Origin: Christiangramia bathymodioli
Lineage (GTDB): Bacteria > Bacteroidota > Bacteroidia > Flavobacteriales > Flavobacteriaceae
Length of the DNA stretch: 64,000 nt
Direction: 5' to 3'
NCBI GenBank assembly: GCA_009735695.1
Contig: SRSL01000005.1
Location: 62,001-126,000, forward strand
The notes below the pieces were generated by a model, which made no database searches, was not told the DNA's origin, and worked only from the letters and a program-made list of their open reading frames with translations. Positions 45,791-54,430 of this stretch are shown piece by piece. Every line of letters begins with the position of its first letter. The stretch's first letter is position 1. A program made the position numbers and the translations under genes.

Positions 45791-46937
45791 CGATTTTATC
45801 TATTTGTTGATTTTTTAAAACTTTCTTTATTGCACTGAAAAAACTCTCAAAATGTTCTCTCGTAATGTTCAACGGCGGAAGGATTCTAAGTAATTTTCTA
45901 TTCGAAGAAGCTCCGGTAAAGACCTGATGTTCCAAAAGCAATTCCTTCCTTAAGGATGCGATCTCGAAATCGAATTCAAGCCCGATCATTAATCCACGAC
46001 CCTTGATCTTTTTGATGTCCGGAATTTTAGCAGCTTCGGCTTTTACATATTCTGAAACCTCCCTAGCGTTTTCCATTAATTTTTCCTGCTGAATGATATC
46101 CAACACTGAGATTCCCGCGGCACAGGCCAGGTGATTTCCTCCAAAGGTGGTTCCCAGCATGCCGTATTTCGCCTGAATATTAGTATCGGTCAGGATTCCT
46201 CCAATCGGAAATCCGTTACCCATTCCTTTAGCCATGGTTATAATATCAGGCCTGATGCCATGTTTCTGAAATGCGAAAAAATCGCCGGTTCTTCCATAAC
46301 CAGATTGCACCTCATCTGCAATGAGCATTACTTGATTTTCTTTACATAATTCGGCAGCCGATCTATAGAAATCAGAATCAGCTTCGTCCAATCCTCCAAC
46401 TCCCTGAATGATTTCAAAAATAACCGCGGCCACATCACCTTTTTTGATCTCATTTTTCAAAGATTCGGTATCGTTAAAAGCCAGTTTTGTCGCTTTATGC
46501 CCAAGATTGAAAGGAGCCTTTATAGATTCGTTATCAGTAATGGCAACAACGCCGGAGGTTCTTCCATGAAAGGCATTTTCAAAATAGATCACCCTGTCCT
46601 TGCCGGTATGAAAAGAGGCGACTTTTAAGGCGTTTTCATTGGCTTCGGCTCCCGAACTGCAGAGAAAAAGCGCGTAATCCTGAACCCCGGAAACTTTTTC
46701 CAGCTTATCGGCCAGCTCCTGCTGAAGGGGGTTTTTAATTGAATTCGAATAAAATCCGAGTTGTGACGCCTGCTCCTGGATGGCCTTCACATAAGAAGGA
46801 TGCGCATGCCCAACAGAGATCACGGCATGACCACCATAAAGATCAAGGTATTTTTTGCCATTTTCATCAAACACATAACAACCTTCACCTTTAACCGGCG
46901 TGATATCATAAAGCGGATATACATCAAATAATTCCAT
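45717..46937 (-). CDS. argD: N-acylornithine aminotransferase ArgD with repeat-derived C-terminal tail
   Basis: ArgD is a PLP class-III aminotransferase that turns N-acylglutamate semialdehyde to N-acylornithine. Seen: LFLCSSGAEANENALKVA, IYFENAFHGRTSG, LIADEVQSGYGRTGDFF, MAKGMGNGFPIGGIL (Schiff-base Lys) and FGGNHLACAAG. The family normally ends at about FFSAIKKVL. Here 406 residues are read, and the last 24 (ASSCPEASGDS...KSKILRS) are encoded by the intergenic repeat. The start follows proC by 2 bp. Confidence 0.93.
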   Translation of the reverse strand: MELFDVYPLYDITPVKGEGCYVFDENGKKYLDLYGGHAVISVGHAHPSYVKAIQEQASQLGFYSNSIKNPLQQELADKLEKVSGVQDYALFLCSSGAEANENALKVASFHTGKDRVIYFENAFHGRTSGVVAITDNESIKAPFNLGHKATKLAFNDTESLKNEIKKGDVAAVIFEIIQGVGGLDEADSDFYRSAAELCKENQVMLIADEVQSGYGRTGDFFAFQKHGIRPDIITMAKGMGNGFPIGGILTDTNIQAKYGMLGTTFGGNHLACAAGISVLDIIQQEKLMENAREVSEYVKAEAAKIPDIKKIKGRGLMIGLEFDFEIASLRKELLLEHQVFTGASSNRKLLRILPPLNITREHFESFFSAIKKVLKNQQIDKIASSCPEASGDSASLQNLKSKILRS

Positions 46938-46939
46938 AA

Positions 46940-47734
46940 TTACTGGTCTGAGATATTATTGATTTTTTTGAATGAGGCCTGGATTCCCTTTATTAGAGAG
47001 GAACTAAGTCCGTTATGCTCCATTTCATTAAGACCTTCAATGGTGCATCCTCTGGGCGTGGTCACCTTATCGATCTCTTCTTCGGGGTGTTTGCCCGATT
47101 CGATCAACAAACTTGCGGCACCCAGGCAGGTTTGCATAGAGAGCTGCTGAGCGTCTTTCGCATCGAATCCAAGTTGGACAGCTCCCTGTGTGGTTGCGCG
47201 TATCAGGCGCATCCAGAAGGCCACTCCACTGGCACATATTACGGTCGCTGCCTGCATCTTGTTTTCAGGAATGATGATACTGGTACCCAGTCGGTTAAAA
47301 ATAGCTTCGGCGATCTTGATTCGTTTCTGCCCAACTTCATTGCTGCAAAGACAGGTCATGGACTTGCCAACTGCAATGGCTGTGTTCGGCATGGAGCGGA
47401 TGATGAAATGATGCTCCCCTACGATACTTTCCATCCGCGGGATCTTGAATCCCGTAACGGTTGAGATGAGCACATGTTTCTCGGTAAGCTCATCTTTGAT
47501 CTCATGCAGGATATTTTCCAGCTGAGTAGGCTGAACCGCGAAGATGAGAATATCGGAATTCTTGACTGCCTCCAGGTTATTGGAAGTGATACTCACTTTG
47601 GTATATTCTGAAAATTCCTGGATATCCTCCGTCTTTCTTTTCGTAAGATACAGCGTGGTGAACGCATTGCTGAAGATCAGTCCCTTCGCAATCGAAACGC
47701 CCAGGTTTCCGGTACCGATAATTGCTATTTTCAT
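46940..47734 (-). CDS. proC: Pyrroline-5-carboxylate reductase family protein
   Basis: A 264-aa ProC-family NAD(P)-dependent reductase: N-terminal IAIIGTGNLGVSIAKGLI binding fold, then the dimerisation/catalytic C-terminus ending TTPRGCTIEGLNEMEHNG. ProC makes proline from pyrroline-5-carboxylate. Its place between argC and argD is found in many Flavobacteria and may mean that glutamate semialdehyde made in either pathway is shared, or that the paralogue serves arginine metabolism. Function is known from family only. Confidence 0.9.
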   Translation of the reverse strand: MKIAIIGTGNLGVSIAKGLIFSNAFTTLYLTKRKTEDIQEFSEYTKVSITSNNLEAVKNSDILIFAVQPTQLENILHEIKDELTEKHVLISTVTGFKIPRMESIVGEHHFIIRSMPNTAIAVGKSMTCLCSNEVGQKRIKIAEAIFNRLGTSIIIPENKMQAATVICASGVAFWMRLIRATTQGAVQLGFDAKDAQQLSMQTCLGAASLLIESGKHPEEEIDKVTTPRGCTIEGLNEMEHNGLSSSLIKGIQASFKKINNISDQ

Positions 47735-47754
47735 ATTCTTTTAATTTAATTTCA

Positions 47755-47822
47755 GACCTCACAGGTTTTCGAAACCTGTGAGGTCTCCATTAACCCCACC
47801 TTTCGACTGCGCTCAAGGTGAC
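47755..47822. repeat. Perfect palindrome and hairpin between proC and argC
   Basis: GACCTCACAGGTTT (47755-47768) and AAACCTGTGAGGTC (47772-47785) form a perfect 14-bp inverted repeat with a 3-nt TCG centre. A second hairpin CACCTT...AAGGTG follows at 47796-47819 with the TTCGACTGCGCTC loop seen in other copies. Confidence 0.88.
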
Positions 47823-47866
47823 ATTCTATAAATTGTCTCAATTCTCAATACTAACTACTCAATACT

Positions 47867-48832
47867 TTAAAAATAATTCGCCTTTAAATTCAATCCCATC
47901 TTTTCATCCATTCCAAACATCAGATTCACATTCTGAACCGCCTGTCCCGAGGCGCCTTTTAGTAAATTATCGATCACACTGGTGACCAGTAACTTATTCC
48001 CGAACTTCTGTAACCTCAGAATACATTTATTCGTATTCACTACCTGCTTCAAATGCAAGTCCTCGTCGGTGAGAAAGGTAAAGGCCGAATCCTTATAATA
48101 TTCAGAATACAGCTTTTTAGCCTCTTCCAGGCTGCCTTCAAATTTGGTATAAGCCGTCGCATGAATTCCTCTTGAGAAATTACCCCTGTTCGGAATAAAG
48201 TTCACTTCAGCATCATGATCTGGCTGAAGTTGCTTTAAACTTTGGCCAATCTCATTCAGATGCTGATGCTCAAAAGATTTATAGGCCGAAAAATTATTAT
48301 CCCTCCAGGTAAAGTGTGTGGTTGCCGAAAGCGAAGTTCCAGCCCCGGTCGCACCGGTAACTGCATTTACATGAACATCGTCCTTTAACAATCCATTTTT
48401 TGCGAGCGGAAGAACGGCCAGCGTGATCGCGGTGGCAAAACAACCCGGGTTTGCAATAAAATTGGCTTTTTCAATCTCCTCTTTATTCAATTCGGGTAAA
48501 CCATAAACGAAGTTATGATCATCAGATTTTTGCCTGAAATCCGTACTCAGGTCTACGATCTTTGTCTTTTGAGAAAACTGATTTTCAGCCAGGAACTTTT
48601 TAGAATTCCCATGACCGAGGCAAAGAAAAACGACATCAACTTCAGTATTGATAACATCAGTAAATTGAATTTCGGTCTCACCAATCAGATCCTGGTGGAT
48701 GCTATGGATCGGTTTCCCCGGCTGAGAAGTACTGAAAACGAAATTCAGATTCACTTCGGGATGATTCAGCAAAATCCTGATCAGTTCCCCCGCCGTATAA
48801 CCTGCACCTCCTATTATTCCTGCTTCGATCAT
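47867..48832 (-). CDS. argC: N-acylglutamylphosphate reductase ArgC
   Basis: ArgC reduces the acylglutamyl phosphate to the semialdehyde. 321 aa. The nucleotide-binding start IGGAGYTAGELIRILLNHPE, the catalytic-Cys motif NPGCFATAITLAVLP, and the C-terminal TNKCILRLQKFGNKLLVTSV are all typical. It overlaps argG by 4 bp, indicating coupling with it. Confidence 0.95.
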   Translation of the reverse strand: MIEAGIIGGAGYTAGELIRILLNHPEVNLNFVFSTSQPGKPIHSIHQDLIGETEIQFTDVINTEVDVVFLCLGHGNSKKFLAENQFSQKTKIVDLSTDFRQKSDDHNFVYGLPELNKEEIEKANFIANPGCFATAITLAVLPLAKNGLLKDDVHVNAVTGATGAGTSLSATTHFTWRDNNFSAYKSFEHQHLNEIGQSLKQLQPDHDAEVNFIPNRGNFSRGIHATAYTKFEGSLEEAKKLYSEYYKDSAFTFLTDEDLHLKQVVNTNKCILRLQKFGNKLLVTSVIDNLLKGASGQAVQNVNLMFGMDEKMGLNLKANYF

Positions 48833-50016
48833 GAATCCTGATTTACATGTTGATAGATCTTCCCGGAATTCGAAAGGATCTTGATGAATCCCTTGGCATC
48901 ATCTGCCGTCCAGGCTTTATTTTCTTCTCCGTATGTCCCAAAACCGCTGTTCATAAGATCATTCGGAGACTTAATTCCGTCTAAAGTGAATCGGTAAGGC
49001 TGAAGGGTGACAAACACATCCCCGCTCACTTTTGCCTGTGAACTTTCCAGCTGAGCTTCGAAATCTCTCATTACCGGGTCCAGGTACAATCCTTCGTGAA
49101 GATGCATCCCGTACCAGTTGGAAGTATAATCCTTATGCTGAAGCTGCCATTTGCTTAAAGTGTGTTTTTCAAGCAGGTGATGTGCCTTGATGGTGATCAA
49201 CGCAGCAGCAGCTTCAAAACCAACTCTTCCCTTGATCCCGATAATGGTATCACCCACGTGTATATCCCTTCCAATGGCATATTTCGAGGCTATTCCTTCC
49301 AGGATTTCAATGTTCTTCTCAGGTGAATTTTCGTTTCCATCAACGGCAGTTAGTTCACCTTTAGTAAAGGTAAGTTTTACCTGTTTTGGTTGCTTTTCAA
49401 TTAATTGCGAAGGATAGGCTTCTTCAGGTAAAGCTTTTTCTGATGTCAGCGTCTCTGCTCCTCCCACACTGGTTCCCCAAAGTCCTTTATTCACTGAATA
49501 TTTGGCTTTCTCCCAGTTCATCTCCACTCCCTTGCTTTTCAGGTATTCGATCTCTTCCAGCCTGCTGAGTTGTTTGTCCCTGATTGGCGTGATGATCTGA
49601 ATTTCCGGCGCGATGATCTGAAAGATCATATCGAACCTCACCTGGTCATTTCCGGCTCCGGTACTTCCATGGGCAATATATTTTGCTCCGATCTTCTTAG
49701 CATAATTCACGATCTCGATGGCCTGGATGATCCTTTCGGCACTTACCGACAATGGATACGTATCATTCTTAAGCACATTTCCGAAGATGAGATACTTCAC
49801 CACTTTTTGATAAAAGGATGAAATCGCATCAATATTTTGATAGCTGCTCGCTCCGATCTTTTTGGCATTCTCACCTATTTTCTGAATTTCCTCTTCCGAA
49901 AATCCGCCAGTATTAACGCTTACCGCATGAACTTCAAATCCTTCTTCTTCTGATAAATATTTCGCGCAGTAGGAAGTGTCCAATCCTCCGCTGTATGCTA
50001 TGACTACTTTTTTCAT
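48829..50016 (-). CDS. argG: Argininosuccinate synthase
   Basis: ArgG condenses citrulline with aspartate. 395 aa. N-terminal AYSGGLDTSYCAKYL is the ATP pyrophosphatase motif; the AHGSTGAGNDQVRFD and EMNWEKAKYSVNKGLWGTS segments fit the family. The 4-bp overlap with argC and a 153-bp repeat-carrying gap toward the GNAT gene mark its place as second gene of the cluster. Confidence 0.95.
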   Translation of the reverse strand: MKKVVIAYSGGLDTSYCAKYLSEEEGFEVHAVSVNTGGFSEEEIQKIGENAKKIGASSYQNIDAISSFYQKVVKYLIFGNVLKNDTYPLSVSAERIIQAIEIVNYAKKIGAKYIAHGSTGAGNDQVRFDMIFQIIAPEIQIITPIRDKQLSRLEEIEYLKSKGVEMNWEKAKYSVNKGLWGTSVGGAETLTSEKALPEEAYPSQLIEKQPKQVKLTFTKGELTAVDGNENSPEKNIEILEGIASKYAIGRDIHVGDTIIGIKGRVGFEAAAALITIKAHHLLEKHTLSKWQLQHKDYTSNWYGMHLHEGLYLDPVMRDFEAQLESSQAKVSGDVFVTLQPYRFTLDGIKSPNDLMNSGFGTYGEENKAWTADDAKGFIKILSNSGKIYQHVNQDS

Positions 50017-50044
50017 TCTTTTATTTATTCTAATTCCTCAGCCA

Positions 50045-50160
50045 GACCTCTCGACTACGCTCGAGGTGACGGCTGACTAAACTTAATTTTATTCTTTTAC
50101 ACCGTAATCCTGAACTTGGTCCAAGATCTAATGAGAAGCTGAAACAAGTTCAGCTTGACG
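50045..50160. repeat. Repeats between argG and the GNAT gene
   Basis: A hairpin at 50045-50070 (ACCTC...GAGGT with TCGACTACGC loop) and a family 1 copy at 50104-50160, whose first palindrome is degenerate (ATCCTGAACTTGGTCCAAGATC) and second intact (AGCTGAAAC...GTTCAGCT). Confidence 0.8.
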
Positions 50161-50169
50161 TAATTTTTT

Positions 50170-50811
50170 TTATTCCTTCTCCAACTTTTCCTTTTTATAG
50201 AAAAGGGTCTGCTTAATATGTTTTAACCTTTGAAATGTTTTCTCGTTGAACCTGCTTTTCGGTTTTTCAACTTTTTTGGCATCCTTCTTTTTCGCCGGAT
50301 CGTATAACATGCCGGTACAAAGGCACATCTTATGATCGGTCCTGGTAAGTACATCATAGTTCTTACAGGTCTGGCAGCCTTTCCAGAAAGCTTCATCATC
50401 GGTCAGTTCAGAAAAGGTCACCGGCTGGTAACCAAGATCATAATTGATCTTCATCACGGCTAGCCCGGTGGTAATTCCGAAAATCTTTGCCTCGGGATAT
50501 TTCTTCCTGGAATGTTCAAAAATGACATTCTTGATATCCTTCGCCAGTCCCTGATTTCTGAAATCGGGATGCACGATCAAACCTGAATTTGCTACATATT
50601 TATCATGGCTCCAGGTTTCGATATAGCAGAAACCGGCAAACTTTTCACCATCCAGAGCGATCACGGCATTTCCCTTTTCCATCTTATTGATGATATATTC
50701 AGGAGTTCTGCGTGCAATTCCGGTCCCGCGCACCTTGGCCGACTCTTCGATAGTATTACAAATGATCTCAGCGTAAGAAGCATGAGATTTATTAGCAATG
50801 ACAACTTTCAT
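50170..50811 (-). CDS. GNAT-family acetyltransferase with a Cys-rich segment, head of the arginine cluster
   Basis: A 213-aa GNAT protein. Acyl-CoA site: GLIVHPDFRNQGLAKDI (residues 78-93). A cluster of four Cys (146, 149, 163, 165; C-x2-C-x13-C-x-C) after the fold may bind a metal. It is the first gene of the cluster. No argA or argJ for making the acylglutamate is seen in the window, so this gene is a candidate for that step. The C-terminal Lys-rich tail is probably disordered. Alternative: unrelated housekeeping acetyltransferase. Confidence 0.72.
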   Translation of the reverse strand: MKVVIANKSHASYAEIICNTIEESAKVRGTGIARRTPEYIINKMEKGNAVIALDGEKFAGFCYIETWSHDKYVANSGLIVHPDFRNQGLAKDIKNVIFEHSRKKYPEAKIFGITTGLAVMKINYDLGYQPVTFSELTDDEAFWKGCQTCKNYDVLTRTDHKMCLCTGMLYDPAKKKDAKKVEKPKSRFNEKTFQRLKHIKQTLFYKKEKLEKE

Positions 50812-51110
50812 CTGCTAAAAAAATTAAGTTTGAAAAAAATTTGTTGATCTGGGTTCTCGAGGGCGGAACCGGACTCACCTAAGTTCCATGGATATATAGA
50901 CGCACTTACGTGCGACGGGGAAAACGTCGGCGCATAGGAGAAATGTCAGAAAAACTTCTGATCTCAATTTTATGTTCTATGCTGTATGGGTAATTCAAAT
51001 CGGTAAAAATCAAATAATATTAAAAGAAAAGGGTTTCAGGGGCACAGCCTAGAAGCGGTGGCGCGGCCTGAAATGAAAACGGGGTAATATTATTTGTTTG
51101 ATCGAAATCA
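50812..51110 (-). ncRNA. Candidate structured 5' leader of the arginine cluster
   Basis: The 300-bp region is GC-rich in islands within AT-rich DNA and folds readily. Inverted repeats: a 12-bp perfect pair CAAATAATATTA/TAATATTATTTG (51011-51022, 51085-51096), enclosing TTTCAGG/CCTGAAA (51034-51040, 51067-51073); TCAGAA/TTCTGA (50946-50951, 50956-50961); CGCAC/GTGCG (50901-50905, 50910-50914). GGAAC/GTTCC (50865-50869, 50883-50887) and GGTTC/GAACC (50852-50856, 50866-50870) share bases and exclude each other. The promoter at 51116-51143 would start a leftward transcript through all of this to the GNAT start. It does not match a riboswitch class I know. The outer stem is followed leftward by TTTTT, so it might also end ilv transcripts. 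Confidence 0.5.
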
Positions 51111-51115
51111 TGCTA

Positions 51116-51143
51116 CAAATGTATACAAAAAATTAAATCACAA
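51116..51143 (-). promoter_or_regulatory. Promoter for the arginine cluster (TTG-N17-TACATTTG)
   Basis: On the minus strand TTG (51143-51141) and TACATTTG (51123-51116) are 17 nt apart, within the range reported for Bacteroidota promoters. It begins 8 bp before the ilvA stop. Confidence 0.6.
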
Positions 51144-51150
51144 GCTTTTA

Positions 51151-52425
51151 CTAGATCAAAAATTGAAATAAATTTGGGTTATCATTCAGGTACTCACCGT
51201 AGAAATTCTTCTTTTTCATTCGTTCTACGAGGGGTTCAAAGTCATTTGGATCTTTTAATTCAATCCCTACCACTGCAGGCCCATTCTCGCGATGATGTTT
51301 TTTGGAATACTCAAAATGAGTAATATCATCATTCGGCCCCAGTACCTTGGCAACGAATTCTTTTAAAGCCCCGGCTCTTTGTGGGAAACTAACCACGAAA
51401 TAATGCTTGAGTCCGGCATATAGTAAGGCTCTTTCCTTGATCTCGGCTGTCCGGGTAATATCATTGTTACTACCACTAACGATGCACACCACGTTTTTGC
51501 CTTTGATCTGTTCCGAATAAAAATCAAGCGCGGAAATGGCCATTGCCCCGGCCGGTTCCACTACGATGGCATCCTGGTTATACAGATCGAGGATGGTCTG
51601 ACAGATCTTACCTTCAGGAACCGTGATCATCTCGTCCAGGTTTTCCTTACAGATGGCGAAATTCCTCGATCCTACCTTCTGAACGGAAGCTCCATCCACG
51701 AAGCGTTCGATATGCTCCAGTTCCACCACTCTCCCTTCTTTAAGGGAAGTTTTCATGGAAGGGGCGCCCTCAGGTTCGATGCCGATAATTTTAGTTTTCG
51801 GAGATAATTTCTTGAACATGGATGAAACGCCCGCCAGTAATCCACCGCCTCCAAGCGGGGCGAAGACATAATCTATTGGTGCATCAGCCTGCTCCAGAAT
51901 TTCCAAAGCGATGGTCGCCTGGCCTTCTATCACTTTTTCATCGTCGAATGGATGAATGAATACAAGGCCATACGTTTCCATATGTTTCATCGCGCTTTTA
52001 AAGGAATCGTCGAAAGTATCGCCCTTCAGGACGACTTCTACCCAATCCCCGCCAAACATCTGGGTTTGTTCCACCTTCTGTTTAGGCGTGGTCCCGGGCA
52101 TATAGATCACTCCTTTTACCTTCAGCTTGTTGCAGGCAAAAGCCACACCCTGTGCGTGATTCCCGGCACTGGCGCAGATCACACCTTTTTCAAGCTGTTC
52201 CTTCGGAAGGCTGGAAATCTTATTATACGCACCACGAATTTTATAGGATCTTACCTGTTGCAAGTCCTCCCTTTTCAGCATTACATTCGCCTGAAATCTT
52301 TTAGAATAAGTAAAAGATTCAGCCAATGGCGTTCTTAAAACCACCTTGGAAATTCTTTCGGCAGCCTGTTTAACAGCTTCCTGACTCGGTTTGTATATTT
52401 TATCTTTTTCCAGCAAAGTATCCAT
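51151..52425 (-). CDS. ilvA: Threonine dehydratase
   Basis: IlvA deaminates threonine to 2-oxobutyrate, the first step of isoleucine synthesis, using PLP. 424 aa: the Schiff-base Lys is in RSYKIRGAYNKI, the phosphate-binding loop is APLGGGGLLAG and SAGNHAQGVAFACN precedes it. The C-terminal regulatory part is short (one ACT-like domain, ~335-424), as in the single-domain type. It overlaps ilvC by one base and is last in ilvDBNCA. Confidence 0.94.
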   Translation of the reverse strand: MDTLLEKDKIYKPSQEAVKQAAERISKVVLRTPLAESFTYSKRFQANVMLKREDLQQVRSYKIRGAYNKISSLPKEQLEKGVICASAGNHAQGVAFACNKLKVKGVIYMPGTTPKQKVEQTQMFGGDWVEVVLKGDTFDDSFKSAMKHMETYGLVFIHPFDDEKVIEGQATIALEILEQADAPIDYVFAPLGGGGLLAGVSSMFKKLSPKTKIIGIEPEGAPSMKTSLKEGRVVELEHIERFVDGASVQKVGSRNFAICKENLDEMITVPEGKICQTILDLYNQDAIVVEPAGAMAISALDFYSEQIKGKNVVCIVSGSNNDITRTAEIKERALLYAGLKHYFVVSFPQRAGALKEFVAKVLGPNDDITHFEYSKKHHRENGPAVVGIELKDPNDFEPLVERMKKKNFYGEYLNDNPNLFQFLI

Positions 52426-53894
52426 TAGGCGTATATTTTCTTCATTGCGGTCATCGCCGATCTCAATTTGGCTCCAACCTCCTCAACAGGATGATTTCTT
52501 ATTTCAGAGTTTATTTTTTCCAGTTTCTGATGATCTGGTTCTTTTCCTTCGTAGGTTTTCCCGGCCACTTCTGGCTCCAGCGAATTCACATAATCCTTGA
52601 TCAAAGGTTTGGCGGCATGATCGAACAGGTAACAGCCATATTCCGCGGTGTCTGAAATAACACGGTTCATCTCATACAGTTTTTTCCTGGCAATGGTATT
52701 GGCGATCAACGGAGTTTCGTGCAGCGACTCATAATAAGCCGATTCTTCAATGATTCCGGCATCAACCATGGTTTCAAAAGCAAGCTCCACACCAGATTTT
52801 ACAAAAGCGACCAGCAACACTCCTTTGTCGAAATATTCCTGTTCGGTGATTTCTTCGGAAGTCGCTTCGGTCTTTTCAAAAGCGGTATTCTCGGTTTCAG
52901 CTCTCCAGGTATGCAATTCTTCGTCATCGTTGGCCCAGTCTTTCATCATTCGGCTGCTGAATTCCCCGGAAATGATATCATCCATATGTTTCTGGAATAG
53001 CGGACGCATAGTTTTCTTCAGATCTTCGGAAATTTCATAAGCTCTTAATTTCGCTGAATCTGAAAGACGATCCATCATCTGAGTGATCCCGCCATGTTTC
53101 AGTGCTTCGGTTATGGTTTCCCAGCCGTACTGAATCAATTTCGCGGCATAATTCGGATCGACTCCTTCAGCAACCATCTTATCGAAAGTGAGGATCGAAC
53201 CGGTTTGAAGCACTCCACAAAGAATGGTCTGCTCACCCATTAGATCCGACTTTACTTCAGCAACGAAAGAAGATTCAAGAACTCCTGCTCTATGACCACC
53301 AGTTGCGTAAGCATAAGCCTTCGCCCATTCCAGGCCAATCCCGTGAGGGTCATTTTCAGGATGCACCGCGATAAGCGTTGGAACCCCAAAACCTCTCTTA
53401 TATTCCTCGCGAACTTCGGAACCAGGACATTTTGGAGCCACCATAATTACGGTCACATCTTCGCGGATCTTCATTCCTTCCTCGACGATATTGAAACCGT
53501 GAGAATAGGAAAGCACTGCGTTTTTTTTCAGGTAAGGCTGGATCGCCTTGATCACCGAAGTATGCTGCTTGTCTGGAGTCAAATTGATCACAAGATCGGC
53601 TTCCGGGATGAGTTCTTCGTAAGTGCCAACAGTGAAATCATTTTCAGTGGCATTTTTCCAGGACTGGCGTTTTTCCTTAATGGCTCCTTCACGTAAAGCG
53701 TATGAAATATCGAGTCCGCTGTCGCGCATATTCAGGCCCTGGTTAAGCCCCTGTGCGCCGCAGCCAACAATGACAATCTTTTTATTTCTTAAAGCATCTA
53801 CCCCGTTATCGAATTCTTCAAGCTCCATAAACCGGCAGGTTCCTAACTGGGCTTGTTTTTCGCTGGATGAAAGGCTGTTAAAATAGTTGGTCAT
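52425..53894 (-). CDS. ilvC: Ketol-acid reductoisomerase, class II
   Basis: IlvC isomerises and reduces acetolactate or acetohydroxybutyrate. At 489 aa it is the class II form, with a duplicated C-terminal knotted helical domain. N-terminal [21 protein letters not shown] is the NADPH fold. Other segments: [31 protein letters not shown] and [15 protein letters not shown] (Mg ligands Asp and Glu). It overlaps ilvN by 4 bp and ilvA by one. Confidence 0.96.
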   Translation of the reverse strand: MTNYFNSLSSSEKQAQLGTCRFMELEEFDNGVDALRNKKIVIVGCGAQGLNQGLNMRDSGLDISYALREGAIKEKRQSWKNATENDFTVGTYEELIPEADLVINLTPDKQHTSVIKAIQPYLKKNAVLSYSHGFNIVEEGMKIREDVTVIMVAPKCPGSEVREEYKRGFGVPTLIAVHPENDPHGIGLEWAKAYAYATGGHRAGVLESSFVAEVKSDLMGEQTILCGVLQTGSILTFDKMVAEGVDPNYAAKLIQYGWETITEALKHGGITQMMDRLSDSAKLRAYEISEDLKKTMRPLFQKHMDDIISGEFSSRMMKDWANDDEELHTWRAETENTAFEKTEATSEEITEQEYFDKGVLLVAFVKSGVELAFETMVDAGIIEESAYYESLHETPLIANTIARKKLYEMNRVISDTAEYGCYLFDHAAKPLIKDYVNSLEPEVAGKTYEGKEPDHQKLEKINSEIRNHPVEEVGAKLRSAMTAMKKIYA

Positions 53895-54430
53895 GATAAT
53901 GAGTTTGTAGTATTAAATTTTTCTAATATTCCTGAAATGGGCATTTCGTTTTTGGTAACCGCGATGGTCCCCGATCTTACGAACTGCATTAATCCGTATG
54001 GTTTTAAGGTTTCATAAAGCGCGTCGACCTCGCTTCGCTTTCCGGTCTTTTCGATCACAAAAAATTCCTTGGTTACCGTTACAATTCGCGCATTGGTTTC
54101 CTTGATAAAATCCTGGATATTATGATCATTCAAGAAATCCTCAGACCTGATCTTGTAAAGAGCCGTTTCCTGGTAAATGGTCTCGGCATCGGTATGATAA
54201 AAGGCCTTGATCACCTCGATCTGTTTTTCAAGCTGACCCACGATCTTTTTGATCTGTTCCTCGGTCACGTTCACGATGATGATAAATCGCATCACCTCGG
54301 TCACCTCGCTTGGCGAAGCGGTGATACTTTCAATATTGATGTGCCTTTTCAAAAAGATGGCTGCAATCCTGGAAAGCAATCCAAGATTGTTTTCGGTGTA
54401 TATCGATACGGTATAATTCTTCTTTTCCAT
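53891..54430 (-). CDS. ilvN: Acetolactate synthase small subunit
   Basis: The 179-aa regulatory subunit of acetohydroxyacid synthase. The N-terminal ACT domain reads [31 protein letters not shown]; the C-terminal half follows the ALS_ss_C pattern. Valine binding at the ACT interface is expected from the family. It overlaps ilvC by 4 bp and ilvB by one base. Confidence 0.95.
   Translation of the reverse strand: MEKKNYTVSIYTENNLGLLSRIAAIFLKRHINIESITASPSEVTEVMRFIIIVNVTEEQIKKIVGQLEKQIEVIKAFYHTDAETIYQETALYKIRSEDFLNDHNIQDFIKETNARIVTVTKEFFVIEKTGKRSEVDALYETLKPYGLMQFVRSGTIAVTKNEMPISGILEKFNTTNSLS

Noticed and set aside
50850-50890. tRNA-like segment (GGTTCTCGAGG resembles a T-arm)
   Set aside because: No acceptor stem, anticodon arm or CCA end could be fitted on either strand.
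51011-51096. Small mobile element with 12-bp terminal inverted repeats
   Set aside because: No target-site duplication was visible beside the arms and the nested inner stem fits an RNA structure better; it stays possible.
50812-51110. Known riboswitch or housekeeping RNA (cobalamin, SAM, TPP, tmRNA, RNase P, SRP, 6S)
   Set aside because: The conserved core sequences of these RNAs that I can recall are absent from both strands.
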